This document shows, piece by piece, positions 47,100 to 55,577 of a DNA stretch of 64,000 bases. A program made the position numbers and the translations under genes. The stretch comes from Nonlabens sp. MB-3u-79 (GTDB lineage: Bacteria > Bacteroidota > Bacteroidia > Flavobacteriales > Flavobacteriaceae). The first letter of the stretch is position 1. Every line of letters starts with the position of its first letter. Location of the stretch: positions 2,719,501 to 2,783,500 of the forward strand of contig NZ_CP025116.1 in the NCBI RefSeq assembly GCF_002831625.1, read 5' to 3'. The notes under the pieces are model-generated. The model did no database searches. It had not been told where the DNA came from and was given only the letters and a program-made list of their open reading frames with translations.

Positions 47100-47588
47100 A
47101 TGAAGAATCTTAAAATCACAGGCTTATTAGTCTTTTTATTTGTAAACGTGCTAAACGCACAGTCACAGACCACTCATCAATCTGAAAAATACCACATTCA
47201 GTTTACTACTACTCAAGATGTAGCTACTTACGAGACCGAGTCTGATCGGGTTATAGGTTTTGAGAATGACGATTTTGCAGTAGATATTGAGGTTTTTAAA
47301 TTATCTGAGGTAAGCGCTGATTATTTAGATGATTTAAAAAAGACCACAAGAATAATTGCTAGTCAGTTAGCACTTAGTGATGTGCAACAAGCAATTCCAT
47401 TAGCTAATGTAAGTAGTGGTTATTATGTAAGAGCAACAGATATTGATGGTGAAGAGGACACACCTGTCTTTGTAGGAGTTATCTATAATAAAACGAAACA
47501 ATTAATTTACGAAATAACAGTCTATTGTTACGACCTTAACTTAAGTGCAGGCCGTAAAACTATAGAGAGCTTTAACCTTCTTGAATAA
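47100..47588 (+). CDS. exported protein of unknown function
   Basis: A 162-residue protein with a signal peptide (about 1-20, ending LNAQSQ). The mature part is acidic and mixed alpha/beta (HIQFTTTQDVATYETESD, VRATDIDGEEDTPVFVG); no family recognised. Same strand as the small membrane protein upstream with a 77-bp gap. Confidence 0.75.
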   Translation: MKNLKITGLLVFLFVNVLNAQSQTTHQSEKYHIQFTTTQDVATYETESDRVIGFENDDFAVDIEVFKLSEVSADYLDDLKKTTRIIASQLALSDVQQAIPLANVSSGYYVRATDIDGEEDTPVFVGVIYNKTKQLIYEITVYCYDLNLSAGRKTIESFNLLE

Positions 47589-47656
47589 AAAAAATCCTTT
47601 ATAATTTCAACATATAATTAACGTAACAAATAAGGGATTTACTGTAATTTGTGAAC

Positions 47657-48004
47657 ATGAAAACTTTTGATCTCCTGCTCTATTTTACTATAGTTTCTTT
47701 CCTCTTTTTCGGACTGAACTGCATGCTCAACCCACGCATGAGATTGGAATTCAACAGGTACGGCTTGAACACCTTACAACGCTTACTCACTGGTATCCTT
47801 CAGGTAATGGGAGCAGCAGGTTTAACTTATGGAATCTTTAATGCAAAAGTAGGTGTAGCCGCCTCTGCAGGCTTGTGTTTATTAATGTTTTTTGGATTAA
47901 TTGTGAGGATAAAAATAAAGGATGGTGTTTATAAATCGTCTCCAGCACTTGTTTTTATGGTTATTAGCGGTATTATTTGTTACCACTTTATAAAGGCGGT
48001 TTAA
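47657..48004 (+). CDS. small DoxX-like integral membrane protein
   Basis: Four hydrophobic segments in 115 residues, with the DoxX-like pattern (N-terminal TM, RYGL...LLTGILQVMGAAGL, then IKIKDGVYKSSPALVFM). Function of such proteins is poorly known. Start taken as ATG 47657 rather than the GTG at 47651. It faces a second DoxX-like gene (48383) with an IS-like remnant between. Confidence 0.75.
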   Translation: MKTFDLLLYFTIVSFLFFGLNCMLNPRMRLEFNRYGLNTLQRLLTGILQVMGAAGLTYGIFNAKVGVAASAGLCLLMFFGLIVRIKIKDGVYKSSPALVFMVISGIICYHFIKAV

Positions 48005-48156
48005 GTGAAGAAAAATAAAGACGATTAAAGAACCTCATAGGCCCGATAGCAGAAACTTAGAGAGCAAGCAGTTTTTCAATCAATGATAAAGGCAGGATTC
48101 CTAATTCATTAACTTTTAAGTACTCTAATATCGTTAGTTTCTATAAAAAACAGTAT

Positions 48157-48356
48157 CGTCCGACAAACGATAATAGAATATAAACTACACTATAACTAAC
48201 TGAAAAACAGTAATTATCATTTGATGTGCTCCTATTCTAATCGTATTAATTTCGTAAATAATGAAGAATGAAAAAAGCAGGGTGATTTTATTAAGATTTC
48301 TTTGAAACTCCTTAATAGCAATATGTTTCACCGTATTGAAGAAACCTTATCGAACA
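48157..48356 (-). mobile_element. decayed IS/MITE-like element, copy 2
   Basis: Inverted relative to 15659-15882. Ends resemble that copy (CGTCCGA on one side, TCGAACA on the other), and the internal frame, read on the minus strand, ends in SFFIIYEINTIRIGAH...TVFQLVIV. An exact 31-bp run (48184-48214) is shared. It lacks a stretch present near the 3' end of copy 1. Sits between two small membrane protein genes. Confidence 0.6.
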
Positions 48357-48382
48357 CCAATGATAAAAAAATATGTAGCGAT

Positions 48383-48760
48383 TTATTGACCAATAAAAAT
48401 GGTAATTACAGAAAGCACTAAAAACAATGCCGCTGGAAATGACTTTTTAATAGGATCGCCTATTTTAAAATGCATAAAAATAGCTCCAGTCATAAGAACA
48501 GCGATACCCAAGGCACCTGTATATTCTGTTATTGGGAAAAATATAGAAATAAGTAGTAATAATGCAAAAAGACTCTTTAGAGTTCCCACAATAATCATAG
48601 CGTTTTTTGAAAGACCGTAAGTAGCAAATTCTTCTTCCATACTGGACGCATTTGCTCCACGCCATGGGGTGCTTTTATTTCTATTCAAAAGCCATACATT
48701 GAGGATACTAAACCCTACGCCTAGTTTAATAATGATTTCTACTATCTGGATAAATGACAT
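48383..48760 (-). CDS. DoxX-like small integral membrane protein
   Basis: A 125-residue protein with four hydrophobic segments. The EEFATYGLSKNAMIIVGTLKS and FKIGDPIKKSFPAALFL segments match DoxX-like proteins and, weakly, the convergent neighbour at 47657. A near-consensus -7 element (GAAAGATA on the plus strand, i.e. TATCTTTC) lies about 17 bp upstream. Biochemical role unknown. Confidence 0.75.
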   Translation of the reverse strand: MSFIQIVEIIIKLGVGFSILNVWLLNRNKSTPWRGANASSMEEEFATYGLSKNAMIIVGTLKSLFALLLLISIFFPITEYTGALGIAVLMTGAIFMHFKIGDPIKKSFPAALFLVLSVITIFIGQ

Positions 48761-48928
48761 TTTTTTTTATTTTAGGAAAGATAAAAATTAACGGTCACTT
48801 TGAGATACAAATTTATCCTAATAAATAAATTTTTAACACCTTTTATAAGAGCTGTACGTTGAAACCCCTCCCATTAAATATAAAGTTTATTTATTTAAGA
48901 AATTAAAAGCGAAACCATCATGCATAAC

Positions 48929-50386
48929 CTATACTCCTGCACGTGACTGTTCCTCTAGAACCTGTTGGGCAAAGTATTCACAGCTTGCAAAAGTCTCTTT
49001 AACATGCTTTAAGGTAGTTCGAGGATTGATAAGGCACATACGCAGTACCACTTGATCCATTAAAACGGTGGTCACTAGTAGCGCTTCTTTTGACGCAATG
49101 ACTCTTCTAGATATTTCCTGATTGAGGGCGTCCAGCTCTTTGTCCTCTAAATTCAAATGAATAGGATTATATCTAAAGTTAATGATCGCAAGAGTTGCAG
49201 GTGACACTACTTCCCATAACGAACTTTTTCTCAACATAGCTTCTACCTCTTCTGCTATATCTATATTATAGGTTACTGCTTTTTTAAAAGCTTGTAATCC
49301 GAAAGTTTTTAAAGACATATAAAACTTCAATGCACGAAATCTTCTGGTAAGCTGGATTCCATGATCATAGAAGTTAATTTCTGAAGTGTTGCCTTCAATA
49401 TCTCTTAGATATTCTGGTTTTTCAACAAAGGTGTCGTGTAGCCACTTACTCTTGCGCACTAACAAGCAACCCATTTCATAAGGTTGGAACAGCCATTTAT
49501 GTGGGTCGATGGTTAGTGAATCTGCTTTTTCAATTCCCTTTAATGCCTTACTTCCTTTGGTAGATAATATCGCTGCACCTCCATAAGCACCATCGATATG
49601 GAACCATAGCTTTTCATTTTTACAGATATCGGCAATTTGCTCTAACGGATCTACAGTTCCTGTGTTAGTTGTACCAGCAGATGCAATGATACAGAAAGGT
49701 TGCAAACCGCTTAATCGGTCTTTAGAAATAGCGTTTTTTAATTTATTAATCGCCATTTTGAATTCGCCATCAGTAGGTATTATGCGTATTTGCTCCTTTT
49801 TAAATCCGATGACGCGTATGGCTTTTACATTAGAAGAATGCGCCTGATCAGACATATAGATCACCGCCTTGGAAAAATCATCACCACATACTTGCCTTCT
49901 TGCCGTTACTAATGCCGTAAGATTTGCCATAGATCCACCACTTGTAAAAATACCACCACCTTTTTTTGCTGGGAATTTGAACAACTTTAGTAGCCAGTTC
50001 ATCGTCACGATCTCCAACTCTGCCGCTGCAGGCGATGCGGCCCAACCGCCAGAAAAGACATTGAAACCTGTCGCAAGTGTGTCTGCCATTACACTTATAT
50101 AATTACTGGGTCCAGGAACAAAAGAATACGATTTAGGATGTGAGACTATGTTGCTGTGAGGCAACACTTGCTGGGTAACAAAGTCCAACACATCTTTAGG
50201 ATTTGATGGTAATTCAGGAACTGCTTCTTGAAACAAATCGTCCATTTCCTTTCTACTCCCGATAGCTACCGGACTCTTTTCATTTTGAGTAGTAAAATGT
50301 TCTACAATGGAATCAATTACTTGATACCCATAGGCTTTCATTTCCTCTTTACTCAATTCTAACTTATGTGACTGATCCATGGGCAA
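48929..50386 (-). CDS. PLP-dependent group II amino acid decarboxylase
   Basis: Pyridoxal-phosphate decarboxylase of 485 residues, similar in length to aromatic-L-amino-acid and tyrosine decarboxylases. The PLP lysine is Lys297 in DPHKWLFQP; other family motifs are FTSGGSMANLTAL, ASAGTTNTGTVDP and HIDGAYGGA. Substrate could be an aromatic amino acid or glutamate; the sequence does not decide. A -7 element (TAATTTTG on the minus strand, 50406-50413) lies upstream of the start. Confidence 0.9.
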   Translation of the reverse strand: MPMDQSHKLELSKEEMKAYGYQVIDSIVEHFTTQNEKSPVAIGSRKEMDDLFQEAVPELPSNPKDVLDFVTQQVLPHSNIVSHPKSYSFVPGPSNYISVMADTLATGFNVFSGGWAASPAAAELEIVTMNWLLKLFKFPAKKGGGIFTSGGSMANLTALVTARRQVCGDDFSKAVIYMSDQAHSSNVKAIRVIGFKKEQIRIIPTDGEFKMAINKLKNAISKDRLSGLQPFCIIASAGTTNTGTVDPLEQIADICKNEKLWFHIDGAYGGAAILSTKGSKALKGIEKADSLTIDPHKWLFQPYEMGCLLVRKSKWLHDTFVEKPEYLRDIEGNTSEINFYDHGIQLTRRFRALKFYMSLKTFGLQAFKKAVTYNIDIAEEVEAMLRKSSLWEVVSPATLAIINFRYNPIHLNLEDKELDALNQEISRRVIASKEALLVTTVLMDQVVLRMCLINPRTTLKHVKETFASCEYFAQQVLEEQSRAGV

Positions 50387-50405
50387 CGATAACTTTAATA
50401 CTCGA

Positions 50406-50413
50406 CAAAATTA
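50406..50413 (-). promoter_or_regulatory. -7 promoter element (TAATTTTG)
   Basis: Minus-strand exact TAnnTTTG, 19 bp before the decarboxylase start at 50386 (a second ATG lies at 50380). Confidence 0.55.
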
Positions 50414-50485
50414 AGCTTAATCCCTCTCAAACCTAGACTAAAACCTTGATAATGATGGAATCATACGCTTTCTCAACACATAGCA

Positions 50486-50546
50486 AAACGAGCATACGTA
50501 TCATCATTTCTACTGTGTAATCCTTAGAATATAAGTATGCTCGTTT
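50486..50546. repeat. 12-bp perfect inverted repeat with 37-bp spacer
   Basis: AAACGAGCATAC and GTATGCTCGTTT separated by 37 bp. A stem of 12 bp by chance in a given place is rare. Lies between the decarboxylase promoter and a small ORF. May be a large hairpin or a mini-element; no target duplication seen. Confidence 0.6.
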
Positions 50547-50607
50547 GATATCTGTTATCAAATTCATTATCGTCAAAGTTCATTTGCAATAATTTTTAAG
50601 GTTGGGC

Positions 50608-50769
50608 ATGTCTAAAAATGCATTTGTAGATCACCTTTTAAATTTGACAAAAACAGAAGCTGTTATTGTTCTTGATCACATATCGTCTAATCATAAAAAG
50701 CCGGTCACTTATGATCATGAGGTAGAGCTGGAATCGAACTCTATATGTTATTTTAGAAAGACAGCTTGA
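50608..50769 (+). CDS. possible 53-residue protein of unknown function
   Basis: ATG 50608 opens 53 codons (MSKNAFVDHLLN at the start, NSICYFRKTA at the end) with ordinary flavobacterial codon use and a sensible mixed composition. No family recognised, no promoter match and no SD. It is the only open frame in a 403-bp gap, just beyond a 12-bp inverted repeat. Confidence 0.4.
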   Translation: MSKNAFVDHLLNLTKTEAVIVLDHISSNHKKPVTYDHEVELESNSICYFRKTA

Positions 50770-50789
50770 GTACAACTCTGAGTGTCTCA

Positions 50790-51548
50790 TCAATAGGTTT
50801 TTAGAGTAAAACCAAAAGTCAAGAAGTTGTCCTCTTGTTTTTGATTTTCTATCACTATGTTTTCAAAGCTGTGAATGTAGTTGATCTTAAAATTTAAAAA
50901 TTCCCAAAGCGGGAATTCTAAACTTACATCTGCTTGCCATCTAAAGTTGTTGCTTTGCTCCAGAGAAGGCTGAAAGTAAAATTCATGGTTGACAATTACT
51001 TTCTTTTTAAACACTAGGTAGCGACCATTCAACCATACCGTACCACGAAAAGTGTCTATAGATTCACTTCCGTCATACTCTGAGATGTTAAAATCAGATT
51101 TACCAAAATCAGTTTGCTCATATTCACTAGAAACCGCAATTTTAAGCCAATGGTTTTTTTTGTTCAAAAGTTGATAAGTGACTCCTGCTCCTATCAGGTA
51201 ACGCAAATCAATTTCCCTTCTGAAATTAGTACTTACAAACCCTAGTAATAAAGGATATATTTTTCGCTCTGGGTTTAAATACAGAAAGTTGAGACTTAAA
51301 ATATCTTCGTCTGCCTTCTTCTTACCAAACTCTTGGTATACATAGGAATTCTGTGTTTTGAATACCCACTTCTTTAAAGGCCTAAAACTAAAATCTGATT
51401 TAGCTCTAAAAATCAAAGTTTCTACATTTCCCCCTTGATAAAAACCAGTTAAAGAAAGGTTTGCTTTCAATTGAAGCGTATCACTTTCGTTGATTTGGGC
51501 TGAAAGGAAAAAAGGCAGCAACAAGAAATAATAAAATAGCTTTCTCAT
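50790..51548 (-). CDS. DUF481 outer membrane protein
   Basis: Secreted beta-strand-rich protein, 252 residues, with a signal peptide (MRKLFYYFLLLPFFLSAQ) and alternating aromatic/polar strands ending in FLTFGFTLKTY, a typical outer-membrane C-terminus. It belongs to the DUF481 group of predicted beta-barrels of unknown function. Divergent from the GAF kinase at 51993. Confidence 0.82.
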   Translation of the reverse strand: MRKLFYYFLLLPFFLSAQINESDTLQLKANLSLTGFYQGGNVETLIFRAKSDFSFRPLKKWVFKTQNSYVYQEFGKKKADEDILSLNFLYLNPERKIYPLLLGFVSTNFRREIDLRYLIGAGVTYQLLNKKNHWLKIAVSSEYEQTDFGKSDFNISEYDGSESIDTFRGTVWLNGRYLVFKKKVIVNHEFYFQPSLEQSNNFRWQADVSLEFPLWEFLNFKINYIHSFENIVIENQKQEDNFLTFGFTLKTY

Positions 51549-51818
51549 TATATCACACTTTAAAAATACTCTTTTATAAAAAGCGGGAAATATACTTATT
51601 TAAGCAGGACTATCCGCTAAGTATGAAAAGATTTAATTCCCGTAAAACCTCAATTTATCAAGTCGTTGCTGTATTAAAGTATTGAAAAGGAGTTGATTTG
51701 TTTTATTTACGCCTACTCTCTGTATAAACTTATACCAACAACCTTGAGTACATAGCTAAGAGAACTACGTACCAACTCTTAAAGTAAAAATAGCCAACTA
51801 TAGCATGAACAAATTTAT

Positions 51819-51826
51819 TAAATTTG
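51819..51826 (+). promoter_or_regulatory. possible -7 promoter element (TAAATTTG)
   Basis: Exact consensus match, but about 165 bp upstream of the GAF kinase; the palindrome copy at 51849 would then be in the 5' leader. Confidence 0.35.
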
Positions 51827-51848
51827 CAATACTCTATAAAAAACTGAT

Positions 51849-51862
51849 GCTTTCGCGAAAGC
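51849..51862. repeat. palindrome, copy 9 (14-bp core)
   Basis: GCTTTCGCGAAAGC exact; the outer C on the left is replaced by T. Confidence 0.95.
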
Positions 51863-51992
51863 GGAATTACAAGAGTCTCACAAGACTTCTTCATGAACGA
51901 GCTTGCATTTAAAAATTACTGTTAAAAGCCTAACAATAAGAACCGCAACAATATATTAATTCTTTTCTTTAAGAAGAATAAGCAACCAGCCA

Positions 51993-53219
51993 ATGATTTC
52001 ACCTCCTATTCCTGATAACGAACACCTAAGGCAAGCGGCTGTTGAAAAATACCGATTGCTCGACACGATGCCAGAAGAGAGTTATGACAACATCACATCC
52101 ATCATTTCAACCATTTGTGACGCTCCTATTTCTTTGATAACACTTGTAGATAAAAACAGGACCTTTATAAAGTCGAGAAATGGACTAGATATGTCAGAAT
52201 CACCACGGGACACTTCTTTTTGTGGTCATGCTATAGCTGGTAATGAGGAGGTCATGATTGTTCCTGACGCCAGAGAAGATAAACGTTTCAAAGGAAATCC
52301 TCTAGTGGAAGGTTTTAAAGCTATCTTCTATGCAGGCGCTCCACTAATTGATAAAAATGGTTACAAGCTGGGAACATTGTGTGTTTACGATCACCAACCT
52401 AGAACCCTTACTGAAAAGCAAGTAGATGCTCTAAAAGCTATGGCAAAACAAGTGATGTCACTTTTTGAAGAACGATTTCAAACTTTTGAATTGCAAAAAA
52501 TGAAGGAGCAAGTTGAAGTGCGCAATCAAGAACTTAAAGATTTTGCTGGTATAGTATCCCACGACCTCAAAGCACCTTTGTCTAATATTATTATGATCAC
52601 AGATTTATTGCGGAAAGGAGAAAAAAACCTATCCCAACAATCTGATCAATATTTAGGTTATCTTAAAGAAAGCTCAAATAGCATGAGCCGCTACATTGAC
52701 GGAATGTTACAATTTTACCGCAGTGAAGAATTGGTTAGTGAAGATTATGATGAAGTGAGTTATGTAGACCTTATAGAAGAGGTGATTGCTATGACTGTAA
52801 TGGATGAAAGTGTAGAAGTACGATATATCCCTGAAAAAGACACCACCTTAATAACCAATGAGATAGCATTAAAGCAAATTCTTATCAATTTGATTTCTAA
52901 TGCCGTAAAGTACAGCGATAAAGACCATACTCATATCGATATAAAACTGATCAAACATCAAGAAGAGTATGAATTAACCGTACGCGATAATGGAAGTGGT
53001 ATTGCTCCAGAGAATATCAATTCCGTATTCAAGTTATTCTACGTGGCAGCAAAACAAGATAGAAATGGCAAACAAGGAACTGGAATAGGGCTTGCGACGG
53101 TGGCTAGATTGTTAGAACATATGGACGGGCGTATAACTGTGGACTCACAATTAGGAGAATGGACAGAGTTTAAAATACATCTTCCTAAGAAAGTAAAAAC
53201 ATACTCATCCATCCACTAG
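51993..53219 (+). CDS. GAF-domain histidine kinase
   Basis: Cytoplasmic kinase of 408 residues: N-terminal GAF sensor (about 20-165; SPRDTSFCGHAI, IVPDAREDKRF, FYAGAPL), then HisKA with His190 in GIVSHDLKAPLS and a HATPase domain (NLISNAVKYSD, DNGSGI, GTGIGLATV). Ligand unknown. No response regulator is adjacent. The decayed gene at 35831-36340 is a relative whose GAF domain can still be read. Confidence 0.92.
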   Translation: MISPPIPDNEHLRQAAVEKYRLLDTMPEESYDNITSIISTICDAPISLITLVDKNRTFIKSRNGLDMSESPRDTSFCGHAIAGNEEVMIVPDAREDKRFKGNPLVEGFKAIFYAGAPLIDKNGYKLGTLCVYDHQPRTLTEKQVDALKAMAKQVMSLFEERFQTFELQKMKEQVEVRNQELKDFAGIVSHDLKAPLSNIIMITDLLRKGEKNLSQQSDQYLGYLKESSNSMSRYIDGMLQFYRSEELVSEDYDEVSYVDLIEEVIAMTVMDESVEVRYIPEKDTTLITNEIALKQILINLISNAVKYSDKDHTHIDIKLIKHQEEYELTVRDNGSGIAPENINSVFKLFYVAAKQDRNGKQGTGIGLATVARLLEHMDGRITVDSQLGEWTEFKIHLPKKVKTYSSIH

Positions 53220-53276
53220 ATATACCAAAACATTAAGCTTTTGGGTGAAATCAAAAGGCTTGTTACATAAGTAGTT

Positions 53277-53705
53277 CTAGACTTTAGAGCCGTCTCTTCT
53301 ATATTCGACGTCTTTATTCTTGCCTTTCTGCTTGAATTCTATATCGTAAAACTCCCCTTTAGTGGCACTGATCACATGCTCTGCTTCTGTTATTTTCATG
53401 TCTGGGAATTCTCTTTGAATGGCTTTTTGAATCGCTTCAGGAATTTCCTTATCCTTTATAGAGTTCTCTGTTTCTCTCCAGGAACCATCTGCATGAAAAT
53501 CTGCTCGGTATTTTTCTCCGTCCTTTTTAAAATGAGCTTCCCAGTATCCGTGGACATCTTGCTCAAAATCTGGATCATTTTCACCTGGGTATTTTAGTTC
53601 AAAAGAATCAAGAACAACTTGTGGAACTTCGTTGTTGGATTTGTTTTGACAACTCGCTAATGCTATAGTAAAAAGAAGGTATAAAAAACTTGCAGTCCGT
53701 CTCAT
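53277..53705 (-). CDS. PepSY-like (DUF2874) lipoprotein
   Basis: A 142-residue lipoprotein (lipobox ALASC) with two copies of a PepSY-like strand-helix unit (about 25-75 and 80-140), as in the BLIP-like DUF2874 family. Periplasmic, function unknown; PepSY-like domains often inhibit peptidases. A -7 variant (TATCTTTA) lies at 53718-53725. Confidence 0.82.
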   Translation of the reverse strand: MRRTASFLYLLFTIALASCQNKSNNEVPQVVLDSFELKYPGENDPDFEQDVHGYWEAHFKKDGEKYRADFHADGSWRETENSIKDKEIPEAIQKAIQREFPDMKITEAEHVISATKGEFYDIEFKQKGKNKDVEYRRDGSKV

Positions 53706-53717
53706 GTTTAATTTTAT

Positions 53718-53725
53718 TAAAGATA
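53718..53725 (-). promoter_or_regulatory. probable -7 promoter element, one mismatch (TATCTTTA)
   Basis: Same near-consensus variant as upstream of 37092 and 38474; 12 bp before the start of the PepSY-like gene. Confidence 0.4.
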
Positions 53726-53789
53726 ATAATTAACAAGACGTCTGCTGCCCAATTCTATATTAATATATCCAATAAGGTATTTATATACA

Positions 53790-55340
53790 TTACCAACTAA
53801 TAGGTCGGTAATCCTTCAAGAACTTTCCACACCAATGCTTACCTGTATTGATCCCGTCAAATAAGGGGTCCATTACTCTAGCCGCACCATCTACAATATC
53901 TAGAGGTGGCTGGAAATCGTGTACTTCTTGTTTTTGTTTAGAAAGCTGCGCAGGATCTTCATCAGTAACCCATCCCGTGTCTACAGCATTCATATAAATA
54001 CCATCTTTAGCAAGTGTTCCTGCAGCAGTATGTGTTAGCATATTTAAGGCAGCTTTAGCCATATTGGTATGTGGATGACGGTCTTCCTTGTGGAACGTAT
54101 GGAACTTCCCTTCCATCGCGCTGACATTAATAATGTGCTTCTGTCCTGTAGGATGCTTTTTCATAATTTCAGATAAGCGGTTACAGAGTACAAATGGTGC
54201 AACAGAATTTACAAGTTGGACCTCTATCATCTCTGTAGTTTCTATCTCGCCCAGTTTTAATCGCCAACTATTTGTTTTTCTAAGATCTACTTGTTGTAAG
54301 TCGGCATCGAGTTTTCCTTCGGGAAAAACTTCTTGTGTGACCAGTGCTTTATCAAAGCTATAGGGGATTTGAGAGAGTTTAGCACTAGCACGCAATCCTA
54401 TTCCAGGCTCTGGACCATGCCAAGTAACTGGCATGTTTTTGTTAGAAGAGGCTCCTGGAGTTAATTGTTGGAGTTCCTGAAGGCATGTATAATGATCGGA
54501 CAATGTTTCTTGTGCAAAAACTGGTAACTGTTCAAAGCTCAATTCTTCATTAGGCATTAAATGTGAGTAAAATCCAGAAGGTCTTCTAACGGTTTGCGCC
54601 GCATTGTTGATCAAAATATCTAGACGATCATACTTTTGTTCTATATAATTACAAAAAATCTCTACACTGGGAATATGTCTTAAATCCAAACCGTGAACAT
54701 GTAATCGATGTCCCCATTCTTTAAAATCCGCTTCTTGAGAGAAACGCAATGCGCTATCATGCGGAAATCGAGTGGTAGCAATGACCGTAGCACCTCCACG
54801 CAATAACATAAGGGTAATGTGATATCCTATTTTTAAACGCGAGCCTGTAATAACAGCTACTTGGTTTTTTACGTTGGCATTTTGAAAACGTTTGGCATAA
54901 TTAAAATCCCCACAATCCGTGCACATCTGATCGTAAAAGTGGTGCAGTTTTGTAAACAGAGTTTTACAGACATAACAATTGCGAGGTGAAGAAAGTTCAC
55001 CAGGGTCTTTTTGCGACAGGTCGGCTGCGGCGAGTAATTTAGGGGCTTTAAAAACAGCATCCTCTCGAGCGCTTCTTATCCCGGTTTCTTTACGAGCATG
55101 TTTATCCCGTTCTATTTGCTTTCTTCTGGTCGCTTTTTTAGCGTCTTTTTTAGAACGCTTGTAATCCTCTCGAGTGGGTCTAGAAATTTTTCCAGCCGCC
55201 TTCATTAAGGCAACACGCTGCTCTTCTGACAGTTCAAAGATTTGTTTGGGGTCCTCTATGAATTTATGAAGCGTCTGGATACAGGCCTCTATTTCTTGTG
55301 AAGAAGTCTTATTTACATCCATGTCTTTAGGCTCAATCAT
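53790..55340 (-). CDS. zinc-ribbon SDR-like oxidoreductase lacking the catalytic tyrosine
   Basis: A 516-residue protein. The first about 110 residues are charged and basic; then a CxxC...CxxC zinc ribbon (CYVCKTLF...MCTDCGDF); then a short-chain dehydrogenase/reductase-like domain with [10 protein letters not shown] (cofactor), NNAAQ and NVSAME (catalytic Ser). Where the YxxxK motif is expected the sequence reads [11 protein letters not shown], so the lysine is present and the catalytic tyrosine is not. Similar zinc-ribbon SDR proteins of eukaryotes, from memory, share this; activity is uncertain. Substrate unknown. Confidence 0.82.
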   Translation of the reverse strand: MIEPKDMDVNKTSSQEIEACIQTLHKFIEDPKQIFELSEEQRVALMKAAGKISRPTREDYKRSKKDAKKATRRKQIERDKHARKETGIRSAREDAVFKAPKLLAAADLSQKDPGELSSPRNCYVCKTLFTKLHHFYDQMCTDCGDFNYAKRFQNANVKNQVAVITGSRLKIGYHITLMLLRGGATVIATTRFPHDSALRFSQEADFKEWGHRLHVHGLDLRHIPSVEIFCNYIEQKYDRLDILINNAAQTVRRPSGFYSHLMPNEELSFEQLPVFAQETLSDHYTCLQELQQLTPGASSNKNMPVTWHGPEPGIGLRASAKLSQIPYSFDKALVTQEVFPEGKLDADLQQVDLRKTNSWRLKLGEIETTEMIEVQLVNSVAPFVLCNRLSEIMKKHPTGQKHIINVSAMEGKFHTFHKEDRHPHTNMAKAALNMLTHTAAGTLAKDGIYMNAVDTGWVTDEDPAQLSKQKQEVHDFQPPLDIVDGAARVMDPLFDGINTGKHWCGKFLKDYRPISW

Positions 55341-55358
55341 AGTTTTATGTTAAAGCCA

Positions 55359-55366
55359 CAAATTTA
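55359..55366 (-). promoter_or_regulatory. -7 promoter element (TAAATTTG)
   Basis: Minus-strand exact TAnnTTTG, 18 bp before the zinc-ribbon SDR start. Confidence 0.55.
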
Positions 55367-55451
55367 ATGGTAAAAGCATGATTTAGACAGGCTATTTTTT
55401 AATAGTATTGGTCTAAAAGCATTTATTTTATGAGAAAGCTTGTTTTGTTTT

Positions 55452-55467
55452 CGCTTTCGCGAAAGCG
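55452..55467. repeat. 16-bp palindrome, copy 10
   Basis: Exact CGCTTTCGCGAAAGCG, about 85 bp upstream of the zinc-ribbon SDR -7 element, between it and the DMT transporter gene. Confidence 0.95.
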
Positions 55468-55577
55468 AGATAAGTATGGATAAAAAGACAGCTCTAATTC
55501 CACGGAATAATGTGAACATCACTATCACGGGTTTTATGTAGGGCTAAGGGAGTCTCTAGAAAATTCTAGATTTAAGA

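Larger units (their letters stand above)
51549..51992. other. intergenic region between divergent genes
   Basis: A 444-bp gap holding TAAATTTG (51819-51826, about 165 bp from the next ATG) and a palindrome copy at 51849-51862. No other feature identified. Confidence 0.5.

Noticed and set aside
50720..50748. tRNA-like motif (GTTCGATTCC with flanking complementary bases, minus strand)
   Set aside because: Only a T-loop-like stretch; no acceptor, D or anticodon arms in register, and it lies in the 53-codon open frame.
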